A stretch of 64,000 nt of DNA from Sulfitobacter sp. JL08 (GCF_003352045.1 NZ_CP025815.1:4030001-4094000); one strand, 5' to 3'; positions 44,115 through 53,322 are shown, counted from the first letter of the stretch. Notes: generated from the sequence alone by a model not told the origin. Program-made: numbers and translations.

Positions 44115-45443
44115 ATGGCTGGTATTCCTCACGACCATTACGAACCGAAATCCGGTGGTGAAAAGTGGCTGCATTCGCGCCTCCCGATCGTCGGATTGAT
44201 GTATGACACCATTATGATCCCCACACCCAAGAACCTGAACTGGATGTGGATCTGGGGTATCGTTCTGACGTTCTGCCTTGTCTTGCAAATTGCAACGGGC
44301 ATTGTTCTTGCGATGCATTACACACCGCATGTCGACAACGCCTTTGCGTCGGTTGAACACATCATGCGCAACGTGAACGGCGGCTATATGCTGCGCTACA
44401 TGCACCAGAACGGCGCGTCGCTGTTTTTTGTTGCCGTCTATCTGCACATTTTCCGTGGTCTCTATTACGGATCGTACAAGGCCCCCCGCGAAATCACGTG
44501 GATCATCGGTATGCTGATCTATCTGATGATGATGGGCACGGCCTTTATGGGTTATGTTCTCCCCTGGGGTCAGATGTCATTCTGGGGCGCGACCGTGATC
44601 ACCGGCCTGTTCGGAGCGATCCCGTTCATCGGTGACACCCTGCAAACCTGGCTTTTGGGCGGACCGGCGGTGGACAATGCCACACTGAACCGTTTCTTCA
44701 GCCTGCACTATCTGCTGCCCTTCGTGATTGCCGCGCTGGTGGCTGTCCATATCTGGGCCTTCCACACAACAGGCAACAACAACCCCACCGGGGTTGAGGT
44801 GCGCCGCGGGTCCAAGGAAGAGGCCGAAAAAGACACGCTGCCGTTCTGGCCCTATTTTGTGATCAAGGATTTGTTCGCACTGGCGGTTATTCTGGCTGTG
44901 TTCTTTGCCGTGGTTGGCTTTATGCCGAACTATCTGGGCCACCCCGACAACTACATCGAAGCGAACCCGCTGGTGACGCCCGCACACATCGTGCCGGAAT
45001 GGTACTTCCTGCCGTTCTACGCCATCCTGCGTGCCTTCACCTCCGAAGTTTGGGTGGTGCAGATCGCATCTTTTGTGACAGGCGGCATCATTGACGCCAA
45101 GTTCTTTGGTGTTCTGGCGATGTTCGGTGCGATCGCGGTTATGGCGTTGGCGCCTTGGCTGGATACGTCCAGCGTGCGGTCGGGCCGCTATCGCCCGATG
45201 TTCAAATGGTGGTTCGCGCTGCTCTGCATCGACTTCATGGTGCTGATGTGGCTGGGGGCAATGCCCGCCGAAGAGCCTTATGCAACGTGGGCCCTTATCG
45301 CGTCAGGGTACTGGTTTGCCTACTTCCTTGTCATCCTGCCGCTTTTGGGCGTGATCGAAAAACCGGTCGCACCACCCGCGACAATCGAGGAAGACTTTGA
45401 CTCGCATTACCCCAAGGCGTCTGACGCCACACCGGCAGAATAA
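44115..45443 (+). CDS. petB: ubiquinol-cytochrome c reductase cytochrome b
   Basis: The central membrane subunit of the bc1 complex, 442 residues with eight helices and both quinone sites. The haem-ligating histidines lie in helices B and D ([36 protein letters not shown]), and the Qo motif is [15 protein letters not shown]. It carries the C-terminal extension usual for Rhodobacteraceae. AAGGGAG precedes the ATG. Confidence 0.97.
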   Translation: MAGIPHDHYEPKSGGEKWLHSRLPIVGLMYDTIMIPTPKNLNWMWIWGIVLTFCLVLQIATGIVLAMHYTPHVDNAFASVEHIMRNVNGGYMLRYMHQNGASLFFVAVYLHIFRGLYYGSYKAPREITWIIGMLIYLMMMGTAFMGYVLPWGQMSFWGATVITGLFGAIPFIGDTLQTWLLGGPAVDNATLNRFFSLHYLLPFVIAALVAVHIWAFHTTGNNNPTGVEVRRGSKEEAEKDTLPFWPYFVIKDLFALAVILAVFFAVVGFMPNYLGHPDNYIEANPLVTPAHIVPEWYFLPFYAILRAFTSEVWVVQIASFVTGGIIDAKFFGVLAMFGAIAVMALAPWLDTSSVRSGRYRPMFKWWFALLCIDFMVLMWLGAMPAEEPYATWALIASGYWFAYFLVILPLLGVIEKPVAPPATIEEDFDSHYPKASDATPAE

Positions 45444-45459
45444 GAAAGGAAACGGGACA

Positions 45460-46254
45460 ATGTTCAAGACACTTGCACTTTCCGCAGTGACCGCCCTGAC
45501 CCTTTCAACCGGAGGCGTCATGGCCGCTGGCGGCGGGGATCAGCATATCGAGGATTTCGATTTCTCGTTCGAAGGCCCGTTCGGCGTTTACGACCCGAAC
45601 CAGTTGCAACGCGGCCTGCAGGTCTACACCGAAGTCTGCGCAGCCTGCCATGGTCTGAAATACGTGCCCTTGCGCACCCTTTCGGACGATGGCGGACCGG
45701 CCATGCCCGAGGATCAGATCCGCGCCTATGCCGAACAGAATTTCGAGGTATTCGATGCCGAGCTGGATGATTTTCGCGCGGCAACGCCGGTTGATCATTT
45801 TCCGGGGTCTAACCTTGAAACCGCGCCTGATCTGTCATTGATGGCGAAAAAGCGGGCCGGCTTTCACGGACCCTATGGATTGGGCATAAACCAGTTCTTC
45901 AAGGGCATGGGTGGACCGGAATACATTGCATCCCTTCTGGTTGGATATACTGGCGAGGAAAAAGAACAGGCTGGTGTAACTTTCTACGAAAACACCGCGT
46001 TTCCGGGCGGATGGATTGCAATGGCACCGCCCCTGTCGGACGAGCTGGTTGAATACGAAGACGGCCACAAAAACGATCTGCACCATCTGTCTGCGGATGT
46101 ATCCGCCTTCCTGATGTGGACAGCCGAGCCGAAAATGATGGCGCGCAAGCAAGCTGGTTTTGTTGGCGTACTATTCCTGACAGTCTTGTCCGTTCTTTTG
46201 TATCTCACAAACAAACGCATCTGGGCGCCGGTCAAAGGCAAAAAGACAAGCTGA
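45460..46254 (+). CDS. petC: ubiquinol-cytochrome c reductase cytochrome c1
   Basis: Cytochrome c1 of complex III, 264 residues. There is an N-terminal signal peptide ending in MAA near residue 23, the haem c motif CAACH at about 60-64, a methionine-ligand region near [15 protein letters not shown], and a C-terminal membrane anchor ([21 protein letters not shown]). The ATG at 45460 is preceded by AGAAAGGA. It ends the petABC operon, followed by a strong terminator. Confidence 0.96.
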   Translation: MFKTLALSAVTALTLSTGGVMAAGGGDQHIEDFDFSFEGPFGVYDPNQLQRGLQVYTEVCAACHGLKYVPLRTLSDDGGPAMPEDQIRAYAEQNFEVFDAELDDFRAATPVDHFPGSNLETAPDLSLMAKKRAGFHGPYGLGINQFFKGMGGPEYIASLLVGYTGEEKEQAGVTFYENTAFPGGWIAMAPPLSDELVEYEDGHKNDLHHLSADVSAFLMWTAEPKMMARKQAGFVGVLFLTVLSVLLYLTNKRIWAPVKGKKTS

Positions 46255-46280
46255 CGCTTTTTCCAGAATGTTAAAATCAA

Positions 46281-46316
46281 AAACGCCCTGTGCAGTGAAT
46301 TGCACAGGGCGTTTTC
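46281..46316 (+). terminator. intrinsic terminator after petABC
   Basis: Arms AAACGCCCTGTGCA / TGCACAGGGCGTTT with a short loop, followed by TCTTT. This is the strongest hairpin in the window and sits 26 bases after the petC stop. Confidence 0.88.
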
Positions 46317-46671
46317 TTTAGGCAGCGGCTACTTTATTTACCGTTTACTTGGGAGACTTCCTCTGCCCTTTGTAAACACCGTTTTTACTGGTTATAGGTT
46401 CTGTTGATCTGGCGTTGAGCAGCGCGGCATTGTTCACTTGTGAATGAAATCCAGCCAAAAATATCGCGGGCCAGAGCAACCGGGGACGGATAAAAAATGC
46501 GGCGTACGTTGTGTGTGCTGGGACGGGACATTTTCGAACACCTTTCTTTCTATTGGTTCTGATCGGTTGTTAGGGAGGACCAACCTTGGTTTGAATAAGA
46601 TGACTATGCCAGTTGTACGGCGTCCGGTCTGTGAACTTGATCACACAAACACACAAAAATTCTGGATTTGT
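46317..46671. other. gene-free stretch between petC and the Crp/Fnr gene
   Basis: These 355 bases lie between the petABC terminator and the 3' end of a converging gene, so neither flank needs a promoter here. No convincing protein frame is visible. The part from about 46440 to 46600 is purine-rich, and a small inverted repeat GGTTG / CAACC lies near 46564-46584. A small RNA gene is possible, but I recognise no known family. Confidence 0.4.
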
Positions 46672-47331
46672 TTAAGTCAGGTCAGCAAGCGCCCGCAGTG
46701 CAGCCCGATCCAGCACTTTCATCCCGCCCCGCAGCGATGAAATAACACCTGCTTTGCGCCATGCGGCCATTGTCTTGGAAACGGCTTCGCGGGTGGCACC
46801 GACATGGTCTGCCAGTACGGACTGGGACAGGGTAAGCGTATCATGCTCTGTATCTGTCAAATGAAGGATGCGGCGCGCAAGGCGCATTGGCATCGGCAGG
46901 AAAACCTGTTCGCTTAACTGATCACCCATCCACCGCATCCGCTGGCCTGCAAGGCGGATCAGATCTTCGGCAAGATCAGGATCAGACCGGATTTCGCGCA
47001 GCAGATCGGCGTTTTTGATCTTGTGCAGCACGCAAGGCTCGATTGCGGTTACCGTAGCTGTACGCGGCCCCGGATCAAACAGCGCGATTTCGCCAAACAA
47101 CGCACCCTGTCGAAATATATCGAGGGCAAGCTTACGTCCGTCGCGCGACAGAACACTGACTTCCAACGCGCCTGAAACAATCGCATACAAAGCATCGCCA
47201 GCGTCCCCCTGTTCGAACAGAACGGCATTCGGTTCAAGCGACACTTTGGATGCAACCGATCCCATAAGCCGCGTCAGGCCCGGGGACGCACCGGCCATAA
47301 AGCCAAAGCTATGAAGGGGTTCAGGGGCCAT
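46672..47331 (-). CDS. Crp/Fnr family transcriptional regulator
   Basis: A 219-residue regulator with an N-terminal cyclic-nucleotide-binding-type beta-roll (VLFEQGDAGDALYAIVSGALEV, FGEIALFDPGPRTATVTA) and a C-terminal Crp helix-turn-helix (LADHVGATREAVSKTMAAWRKAGVI). The N-terminal cysteine cluster of oxygen-sensing FNR is absent, so it is not an Fe-S oxygen sensor. The effector is unknown. It lies alone between petABC and mtaB. Confidence 0.9.
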   Translation of the reverse strand: MAPEPLHSFGFMAGASPGLTRLMGSVASKVSLEPNAVLFEQGDAGDALYAIVSGALEVSVLSRDGRKLALDIFRQGALFGEIALFDPGPRTATVTAIEPCVLHKIKNADLLREIRSDPDLAEDLIRLAGQRMRWMGDQLSEQVFLPMPMRLARRILHLTDTEHDTLTLSQSVLADHVGATREAVSKTMAAWRKAGVISSLRGGMKVLDRAALRALADLT

Positions 47332-47405
47332 AAGCTGCTTTCTTACCAGACATTCAGCTTAGCAAAGCTGGAACATAAAGCAAAAGCAGATCGCGCTGCC
47401 ACCAC

Positions 47406-48656
47406 TCAGGCAGCGTACAACTGTCCGTCCCGTTGCGACAGGATCCTGGCTAACACGATCTGACCCTCCGGTTGCGGTGTGTCGAACCGCACTTCTGTAA
47501 ACTGCTCGGTCCGCCCCATATGCGGGCTTTCCATCAGAATGCGGTGGGTCTTGCCGATTTGCGCGTTCAGATGGCGTTTGACCTGCTGATCGCCTGCATT
47601 GCGCAACCGCGCCGCGCGCGATTTGATATCTGCCCCGTTCACCGCAGGCATGCGCGCCGCAGGCGTACCCTGCCGTGCGGAATAGGGAAACACATGCAGC
47701 CAGGTCAGATCACAGTCCTCTACCAGCTTTAGCGAGTTTTCGAACATCGCCTCGGTTTCAGTTGGAAACCCGGCGATAATATCGGCGCCAAAGGTCATAT
47801 CCGGACGCAGGGCGCGGGCAGCCTGGACGAACCGGATGGCATCATCGCGCAAATGGCGCCGTTTCATCCGTTTCAGGATCATGTCATCGCCATGCTGCAA
47901 CGACAAATGCAGGTGTGGCATCAAACGTGGCTCGGTCGCGATGGCCTGCATCAGGTTTTCATCAACTTCAATGGAATCGATCGAACTGATGCGCAAACGG
48001 GCCAGATCCGGCACCAGTTTCAGAATTCGCATCACCAGATCGCCCAGTCGCGGCTCAGACGGCAGGTCTGCCCCCCAACTGGTCAGATCGACCCCGGTCA
48101 GCACCACCTCGTTATAGCCGCGCCCCACAAGCCGTTTGATCTGTTCCACCACCACCCCGGCCGGAACCGACCGGGAATTGCCACGCCCATAGGGAATGAT
48201 GCAGAAGGTGCACCGGTGATCACAGCCGTTCTGGACCTGAACATAGGCTCTGCTTCGGGTGCCAAACCCGTCTATCAGGTGGCCAGCCGTTTCGGTCACG
48301 GACATGATGTCATCCACCTGAACGGGTTCGGTGCCAAAATCGCCCGCCAGACCGGCCCATGTGCCAGGCTGCATTTTCTCTGTGTTTCCGATCACCGCAT
48401 CGACTTCTTCCATATCGGAAAACGTCTTTGGTTCGGTTTGCGCGGCGCATCCTGTCACGATCAGACGGGCACCGGGGTTTTCGCGCCGCAGCTTGCGAAT
48501 TTCCTGCCGCGCCTTGCGCACCGCTTCTGCTGTGACGGCGCATGTGTTGACGATAACGGCGTTTTCCAGTCCCGCCCCGGCAGTAAGCTCTTTCATCGCT
48601 TCGGTTTCATAAGCGTTCAACCGGCAGCCAAGCGTGGCAAATACAGGGGCACTCAC
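47406..48656 (-). CDS. mtaB: tRNA t6A37 methylthiotransferase
   Basis: A 416-residue radical-SAM methylthiotransferase that converts t6A37 to ms2t6A37 in tRNAs reading ANN codons. The N-terminal UPF0004 domain has LGCRLNAYE with Cys11, and further cysteines in NTCAVT and TGCAAQ. The radical SAM motif is CDHRCTFC near residue 144. A C-terminal TRAM-like part follows. The short LGCRLN start places it with MtaB rather than MiaB. Its start overlaps the dapF stop by four bases. Confidence 0.93.
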   Translation of the reverse strand: MSAPVFATLGCRLNAYETEAMKELTAGAGLENAVIVNTCAVTAEAVRKARQEIRKLRRENPGARLIVTGCAAQTEPKTFSDMEEVDAVIGNTEKMQPGTWAGLAGDFGTEPVQVDDIMSVTETAGHLIDGFGTRSRAYVQVQNGCDHRCTFCIIPYGRGNSRSVPAGVVVEQIKRLVGRGYNEVVLTGVDLTSWGADLPSEPRLGDLVMRILKLVPDLARLRISSIDSIEVDENLMQAIATEPRLMPHLHLSLQHGDDMILKRMKRRHLRDDAIRFVQAARALRPDMTFGADIIAGFPTETEAMFENSLKLVEDCDLTWLHVFPYSARQGTPAARMPAVNGADIKSRAARLRNAGDQQVKRHLNAQIGKTHRILMESPHMGRTEQFTEVRFDTPQPEGQIVLARILSQRDGQLYAA

Positions 48657-49495
48657 TTGATCGACTCCAGAAAAGAACGGGTAAAGGAGCCGGAAAATAC
48701 ATGACTTGTGGGCCCTGTCATCCAGACCCCGTCATCACGCCAGTCGATATGAAGCGTTCCACCGTCCAGATCAATACGTACGGCCCGGCTTGTCAGCCCC
48801 CGCCGCGCGGCAGCCACCGCCACCGCACAGGACGAAGACCCGGACGCCAGCGTAATGCCCACGCCACGTTCCCAAACCCGCATCCGGATATGATCGCGCC
48901 CGACAATCTGGGCAACCTGCACATTTGTACGGTTCGGAAAAAGCGCATGATGCTCGATCAAGGGCCCGAACTTTTCCAGATCGATGCTGTCCACGTTTTC
49001 GACGAAAAAGCTGCAATGCGGATTGCCCATGCCTGTCGCGGTCGGGGCGCCATCCAGAGGCAGTTCAATTGTATCCATCGCGCGCGCCAAAGGAATGTCT
49101 GCCCAATCCAGTTGCGGGTGTCCCATATTCACCGATGTTTCCCCGTCACTTGCGCGACAGGCAAAAAGATCACCACGGTCTGTCGTCAGGTGCACAGAAG
49201 ACACATCTGATTCGTCCATCAGATAGCGCGCAATACAGCGCGTGGCGTTTCCACATGCCGCCGAAATCGTTCCGTCCGCGTTAAAAAACGTCAGATGCGC
49301 ATCTGCCGTTCCACGCGTGATCAGGGCAAGCTGATCAAATCCAACGCCAAAATGGCGATTCCCGATGGCAATGGCCAAAGCAGGTGACACATCAATGCTG
49401 CGCGCGCGCGCGTCCAGTACAACAAAGTCGTTGCCCAGCCCGTGCATCTTCATAAAAGGCAATTCTGATGTATCAGCGTTGTTCATTGCGCGCAT
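48653..49495 (-). CDS. dapF: diaminopimelate epimerase
   Basis: DapF converts LL- to meso-diaminopimelate for lysine and peptidoglycan synthesis. The two active-site cysteines are visible in ACGNATRCIA and in SGSSSCAVAVAA, the latter a slight variant of the usual GSGTC. MKMHGLGNDFVVLDAR marks the N-terminus. Starts at 49495 or 49486 are both reasonable, as neither has a strong ribosome site. It is coupled to mtaB by a 4-base overlap. Confidence 0.95.
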   Translation of the reverse strand: MRAMNNADTSELPFMKMHGLGNDFVVLDARARSIDVSPALAIAIGNRHFGVGFDQLALITRGTADAHLTFFNADGTISAACGNATRCIARYLMDESDVSSVHLTTDRGDLFACRASDGETSVNMGHPQLDWADIPLARAMDTIELPLDGAPTATGMGNPHCSFFVENVDSIDLEKFGPLIEHHALFPNRTNVQVAQIVGRDHIRMRVWERGVGITLASGSSSCAVAVAAARRGLTSRAVRIDLDGGTLHIDWRDDGVWMTGPTSHVFSGSFTRSFLESIK

Positions 49496-49551
49496 ATAAC
49501 CCCGCAAAGCAGACTATTCCAGCCTGAGCCGAAGTTTCGTGCATTTCGGGC

Positions 49552-49580
49552 TTGACCCCTTTCACCCGTCTTTCTAAGTA
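49552..49580 (+). promoter_or_regulatory. promoter of the tRNA-Lys gene
   Basis: A TTGACC -35 box, 17-base spacer and TAAGTA -10 box stand about 12 bases before the tRNA 5' end, the expected sigma-70 arrangement. Confidence 0.7.
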
Positions 49581-49591
49581 GACGGCCTAGT

Positions 49592-49667
49592 GGGCCTGTA
49601 GCTCAGTTGGTAGAGCAACTGACTTTTAATCAGTAGGTCTCCGGTTCGAACCCGGACGGGCTCACCA
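49592..49667 (+). tRNA. tRNA-Lys (anticodon TTT)
   Basis: A 76-base tRNA with a complete cloverleaf: acceptor GGGCCTG / CGGGCTC, D arm with AGCTCAGTTGGTAGAGC, anticodon stem ACTGA/TCAGT around CTTTTAA (anticodon TTT at 49625-49627), and T arm CCGGTTCGAACCCGG. The CCA end is encoded. Its 3' end marks the switch from housekeeping to accessory genes, and tRNA 3' ends are common integration targets. Confidence 0.97.
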
Positions 49668-49890
49668 TTTAACATGAAAAATTAGGTACTTAGAGGGTGG
49701 TATTTTAATACCGATCAAATTGCTTCTACGTGGGGGACACATGGGGGACAGAAGCCTCGAATCCGAGACAACTTGTCTCCCACAAAGCGCTGGAGAAGTC
49801 TGCTACACGGCTCAAGCTCATTTTGCCGACTCCGCCGTGTTCTCTGTTTCTCGCAATTCCACGCCACTGCATCGCTTTTAGGCGATCCGA
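49668..49890. other. boundary stretch downstream of tRNA-Lys
   Basis: This gene-free stretch holds two near-direct repeats, TGGGGGACAC and TGGGGGACAG (49732-49751), and a 15-base palindrome GAGACAA.TTGTCTC at 49765-49779. Such marks fit an old integration site with the integrase lost, but no integrase fragment long enough to name is seen. Confidence 0.4.
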
Positions 49891-50184
49891 TCAAATTGGA
49901 TAACCGTTTGGTAGAAGACCGAAAATCTGACTTTTGATTTGAGTTTCATTCACCTGCGGAAGCTTGCACTTCACAAGATAGAAAATTCCCATGCGTGTAT
50001 CATCTCGAGCGAAGGCGCGGGCCGCATTCAGGACCGGTGCATCTTGGTCATTGTACTCTTTATCGTCAGACGCCAGGGCCGCGTCTATCAGAGGTTCTAA
50101 CTCGTTTACCAAGGCCATTGCGGCTGGCGACAATGCTGAACCCGGTGTGCCTTCCAAGTTGCGCAACCTGCGATCAATACTCAT
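49891..50184 (-). CDS. small hypothetical protein downstream of DUF5681
   Basis: A 97-residue protein that I do not recognise. It is soluble, with an acidic middle part (DDKEYNDQDAP) and a helical N-terminus, MSIDRRLRNLEG. Its start overlaps the stop of the DUF5681 gene by four bases, which supports it being translated. Given its partner, it is probably of phage or mobile-element origin. Confidence 0.6.
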   Translation of the reverse strand: MSIDRRLRNLEGTPGSALSPAAMALVNELEPLIDAALASDDKEYNDQDAPVLNAARAFARDDTRMGIFYLVKCKLPQVNETQIKSQIFGLLPNGYPI

Positions 50185-50615
50185 TTCTTCGCCTCCAAAG
50201 CCTCAATGCGTTTCTCGAAGTCTGATGCCTCAAGCGTGCGCCGGTACTGCTCCAGCAGCCCCATGACCGTCGCCCCTTCGAGCGGCGTTACGGCTCCTTC
50301 GGAAACAGCACGGAGAAGCGCAGACGCCGCCTGCGCAGCATCCCTTGCGGTTTCGACGTTTGGCAGGTTGAACTCCACCGGCGCATCCTTGCGGGCAGGG
50401 GCAATCCGCTCGATGCAAAGTCTCAGGGCGACGGTATCGCCCGCCAAGGCCATCTCAATGGCCTTCTGCGTTATCGCCTCACTCTGGTCGTCGATGAGCC
50501 TCTGGGTGGCTTGTGTAGCCCTGTTACGGCTGCCCTTTGGCTTGCCGGGGTTGCCAGTCGCGAAGGTGCCGTCAGGGTTTCTGCCTGCCGTATTTGAGCC
50601 GCTGTTACGGGTCAT
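50181..50615 (-). CDS. DUF5681 domain protein, phage-associated
   Basis: A 144-residue protein with the DUF5681 signature at its N-terminus (GRNPDGTFATGNPGKPKGSRNRAT) and a helical rest (EAITQKAIEMALAGDTVALRLCIERIAPARKD). These proteins usually stand near phage packaging or integrated-element genes; their function is unknown. Here only the small downstream gene accompanies it, so this looks like a remnant of an element. An IS30 copy lies 170 bases upstream. Confidence 0.8.
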   Translation of the reverse strand: MTRNSGSNTAGRNPDGTFATGNPGKPKGSRNRATQATQRLIDDQSEAITQKAIEMALAGDTVALRLCIERIAPARKDAPVEFNLPNVETARDAAQAASALLRAVSEGAVTPLEGATVMGLLEQYRRTLEASDFEKRIEALEAKK

Positions 50616-50731
50616 ATGCCACCTCTCTCAATTAACGGTATGTTATCATATACCAATAAATAGTTCCATACTACAGGTGGCTTTCGGGCGTTGAAAAATG
50701 GCGTCTGGACTGTCGAAACCAATGACTGGTC

Positions 50732-50782
50732 AACGCAAGAAAGCGGTCGTCAGAGAAGAACAGTCGAATGACTGCATCGAGC
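50732..50782. repeat. flank repeat next to IS30 copy 1
   Basis: About 50 bases directly left of IS copy 1 match, at roughly 85 percent by eye, the bases directly left of IS copy 2 (54644-54694). Both end in GACTGCATCGAGC. In one copy this flank meets the transposase 3' end and in the other the 5' end. Confidence 0.7.
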
Positions 50783-52009
50783 GGCGGTTTCAACGGGTCG
50801 ACGCAACACATGCATTGAAACGCTCGGCTGGTGTTTCGTAGTTGAGCGTCTTTCGAGGTCGTTCGTTGAGTTGTCTGGCGACGGCGCTGAGCTTCGCCTG
50901 ACTATGTATCGACAAATCTGTGCCCTTTGGGAAGTACTGTCGCAGCAGACGGTTGGTATTTTCGTTTGTGCCGCGTTGCCATGGCGAATGTGGCTCGCAC
51001 AGAAAGACGTCAATATCCGTGGCCAGGGTGAAGGCCTTGTGTCCAGCCATCTCCGTTCCGCGGTCCCAGGTCAGCGAGCGGTACAGCTCTTTTGGCAACT
51101 TGCGAGACTGTTTGATCAATGCCTGAATGACACTGTGGCTGTCCTTGTTGCTCACCTTGGCCAGCATCACAAAGCGGGTGTGACGTTTGACCAATGTCGC
51201 GATGAAGCTGTTGCCAGACCCTGCAATCAAGTCTCCTTCCCAATGGCCCGGCACTGCTCGATCCTCAACGTCCGCAGGTCTGTCACGGATCGATATTGCG
51301 TCGTTGAACTTACCCAGGCCGCTGCGCTTCAAGGTGGCATGGCGGGATCGGCGTATGGATCGTGTCGCCCGCAGATGCGCCAATAATTCTTTCTTAAGTA
51401 CGCCTCTTGTCTGGATAAAAAGGCTTCGGTAGATCGTCTCATGGGAGACCCGCTTGTTGTCTTCATCGGGATGTTCACGCATCAACCAGCCTGCGATTTG
51501 TTGTGGAGACCATTTGCGCGTCAGCTTGGCCGATATTGCGCGGCACAGATAGTCATTGCCCGCCAACTTGCAGAGCTTTGGGCGATGGGCGCGGTCCCAA
51601 GCAGCTGCATCAGACACCGCTGCTCGATAAAGTTTGGCGCCGCCATTGCGCCTGACCTCGCGACTGATTGTGGATGCCGGTCGCTTCAATGTTTGAGCAA
51701 TTGAACGCAGCGAGACCTGCGCTCGCAAGCCTCTGGATATCTCTTCGCGGTCGGAAAGCGTCAGAGCGAGCCGAGACCTCACACGGTCCGGCGGGCGAAT
51801 GCCGCCAGTGCGCGCAAGCAGCGGATAGATCGACGATGACTCGCGTTCAAACAAACGTCCGATCGAACTCATCGACTCGCCGCGTTGCCATCGATCCCAT
51901 ATCTCTGACTTCTGTTTATCTGTGAAAAATATCCGGCGACGATACTTCATTATGCTCACTCCATCTTTGGTCAAAGATTAAAGTGTTGCGTCGACCCGTT
52001 GAAACCGCC
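50783..52009 (-). mobile_element. IS30 family insertion sequence, copy 1
   Basis: A 1,227-bp element bounded by 26-bp inverted repeats that begin GGCGGTTTCAACGGGTCGAC on the left and end with its complement on the right. It contains one transposase gene. It is nearly identical to copy 2 at 54695-55921 and lies in the opposite orientation. No clear target duplication is visible at this copy. Confidence 0.93.
50790..51950 (-). CDS. IS30 family transposase (copy 1)
   Basis: A 386-residue transposase from the ATG at 51950; eight more codons are open upstream. The N-terminal helix-turn-helix is in RWQRGESMSSIGRLF and LRSIAQTLKRPASTISREV. The DDE catalytic residues lie in GHWEGDL, TWDRGTE and NENTNRLLRQY. 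It differs from copy 2 in one residue: LVKRH here against LVERH there (codon at 51186-51188), and Glu is, as far as I recall, the residue common in relatives, so this copy may be the less active one. Confidence 0.94.
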   Translation of the reverse strand: MKYRRRIFFTDKQKSEIWDRWQRGESMSSIGRLFERESSSIYPLLARTGGIRPPDRVRSRLALTLSDREEISRGLRAQVSLRSIAQTLKRPASTISREVRRNGGAKLYRAAVSDAAAWDRAHRPKLCKLAGNDYLCRAISAKLTRKWSPQQIAGWLMREHPDEDNKRVSHETIYRSLFIQTRGVLKKELLAHLRATRSIRRSRHATLKRSGLGKFNDAISIRDRPADVEDRAVPGHWEGDLIAGSGNSFIATLVKRHTRFVMLAKVSNKDSHSVIQALIKQSRKLPKELYRSLTWDRGTEMAGHKAFTLATDIDVFLCEPHSPWQRGTNENTNRLLRQYFPKGTDLSIHSQAKLSAVARQLNERPRKTLNYETPAERFNACVASTR

Positions 52010-52193
52010 GGACAAACCAGCCGCATCTGAACGGGTGTGTTGTGCAGATGCTGCGCAAACTTTTGCAGCGTAAACGGTCCCTATCGGACTTCTGCATCCA
52101 TGGCGATAAAAGCCGGGTTTGTGGCCAACGGCTCTTTTTCACCAATCAAAAGCTTCACTAACTTCGACTAGGTGTACTTGAGACGCCACTACC

Positions 52194-52226
52194 AAAAAGG
52201 GCGACCGCTCATCAGGATCGCCCTTT
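52194..52226 (-). terminator. terminator after the DUF1254 gene
   Basis: Arms AAAGGGCGA / TCGCCCTTT with a 13-base loop; on the minus strand the stem is followed by a run of T. It sits 24 bases beyond the DUF1254 stop codon. Confidence 0.75.
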
Positions 52227-52249
52227 ATCAAATTTTCACCAATCAAAGT

Positions 52250-53266
52250 TTATCCGGCTGGCTCGAAATCCGGGAACGTCCATTCGCCAGTTATGATCTC
52301 GTCCATCGGCTGATACATACGGATTGCATAGTTCCAGCCATCTACGATTGGCAGGCAGTTAATCCGGCCATCGTCGCAACCACCAAAGTTGATTGTATAA
52401 CTTTCATCATCATTCGGTTTGGCTGTGACATTGTTGTAGGAATTCACGCCCAAGTCGTTCGGTTCCATGAAACCGTCTTTGTTGTAGACTGTAATGGACC
52501 AGAAACCGTGAACGGGAACGTCTTTTACCGTAACGGTGTATGGCATTGTGCCATCATTTTGGTCAACATAATCGATGGCGTACATCGCCCCTTCGGGAGG
52601 GTTGCCTCCCCAGCCCGCCGCAGTCCCTAAAAGATGGTACAGCGGGTTGAGCAACGCCTTTTGACCAAAATACGGTGTCGTGTCGGTCCGTGTCAGCGCG
52701 AGTACATTGATGGCGTCGCGAACGCGTGCAAGGCCTTCAATATCCCACTCTGGAATTTCAAAGCTGCCGGAATCTTCCTGAATGATCTGGATTTGATCCT
52801 GCAGCGCATTTGCCTCTGCAACATCAGCCGGGTCGTCTGGATTAGCAAAAGTGCGGAAAATTGCGACCATGTAACGCGTTCTGACCAGTTCCTGACCTAG
52901 GGTAAAGGTTCCGTCATCATGGATAGCAGGCAACATGGAGTGATCTTCGTTGATCAACAGCATGGATTGAAACCGGTCGCTGTTCGGTTTGACGATCGAA
53001 ACTGGTTCAGTCATGTCGATAACGACCATCGAATACAGCGTGTCCCTGTTCATTCGAATGACATTTTGCTCATCCAGTGGTGTGGGTGTGCGAATATGGA
53101 GCAGTTTTCCGACGCCGACCTGATCCACATAAGACTTCATGATCTCGTGCGTTTCGGCCCGAGTAAAATTGTCGACCGTTACAGGCACTTTGTCTGCTAG
53201 AACAGGTTGGGCCAACACAGCACAGCTAAGTGCGGTGGCCGCCAGAAATCGATGCTTGAAAATCAT
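52250..53266 (-). CDS. exported DUF1254 domain protein
   Basis: A 338-residue secreted protein with a signal peptide (FLAATALSCAVLAQPVLA, cleavage near residue 24) followed by DUF1254 (about 30-160, with IRMNRDTLYSMVVIDMTEP) and a C-terminal DUF1214-type domain (VHGFWSITVYNKDGFMEPND). The family is widespread in proteobacteria and has no established activity. The ATG at 53266 has GGAGAC upstream. Its downstream terminator and the AraC gene next to it make it the main cargo between the two IS30 copies. Confidence 0.87.
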   Translation of the reverse strand: MIFKHRFLAATALSCAVLAQPVLADKVPVTVDNFTRAETHEIMKSYVDQVGVGKLLHIRTPTPLDEQNVIRMNRDTLYSMVVIDMTEPVSIVKPNSDRFQSMLLINEDHSMLPAIHDDGTFTLGQELVRTRYMVAIFRTFANPDDPADVAEANALQDQIQIIQEDSGSFEIPEWDIEGLARVRDAINVLALTRTDTTPYFGQKALLNPLYHLLGTAAGWGGNPPEGAMYAIDYVDQNDGTMPYTVTVKDVPVHGFWSITVYNKDGFMEPNDLGVNSYNNVTAKPNDDESYTINFGGCDDGRINCLPIVDGWNYAIRMYQPMDEIITGEWTFPDFEPAG

Positions 53267-53322
53267 GTTGCGAAGTCTCCCTAGATTATTTTGGGCACCA
53301 TAAACTCGCAATCGAAAACGCG

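Noticed and set aside
46672-47331. Oxygen-sensing FNR
   Set aside because: The N-terminal cysteine cluster for the 4Fe-4S cluster is missing.
47853-48704. Plus-strand frame of 283 codons
   Set aside because: It is antisense to mtaB and dapF, both with intact motifs.
49552-49667. A second tRNA or tmRNA near tRNA-Lys
   Set aside because: Only one cloverleaf is present; the rest is promoter and spacer.
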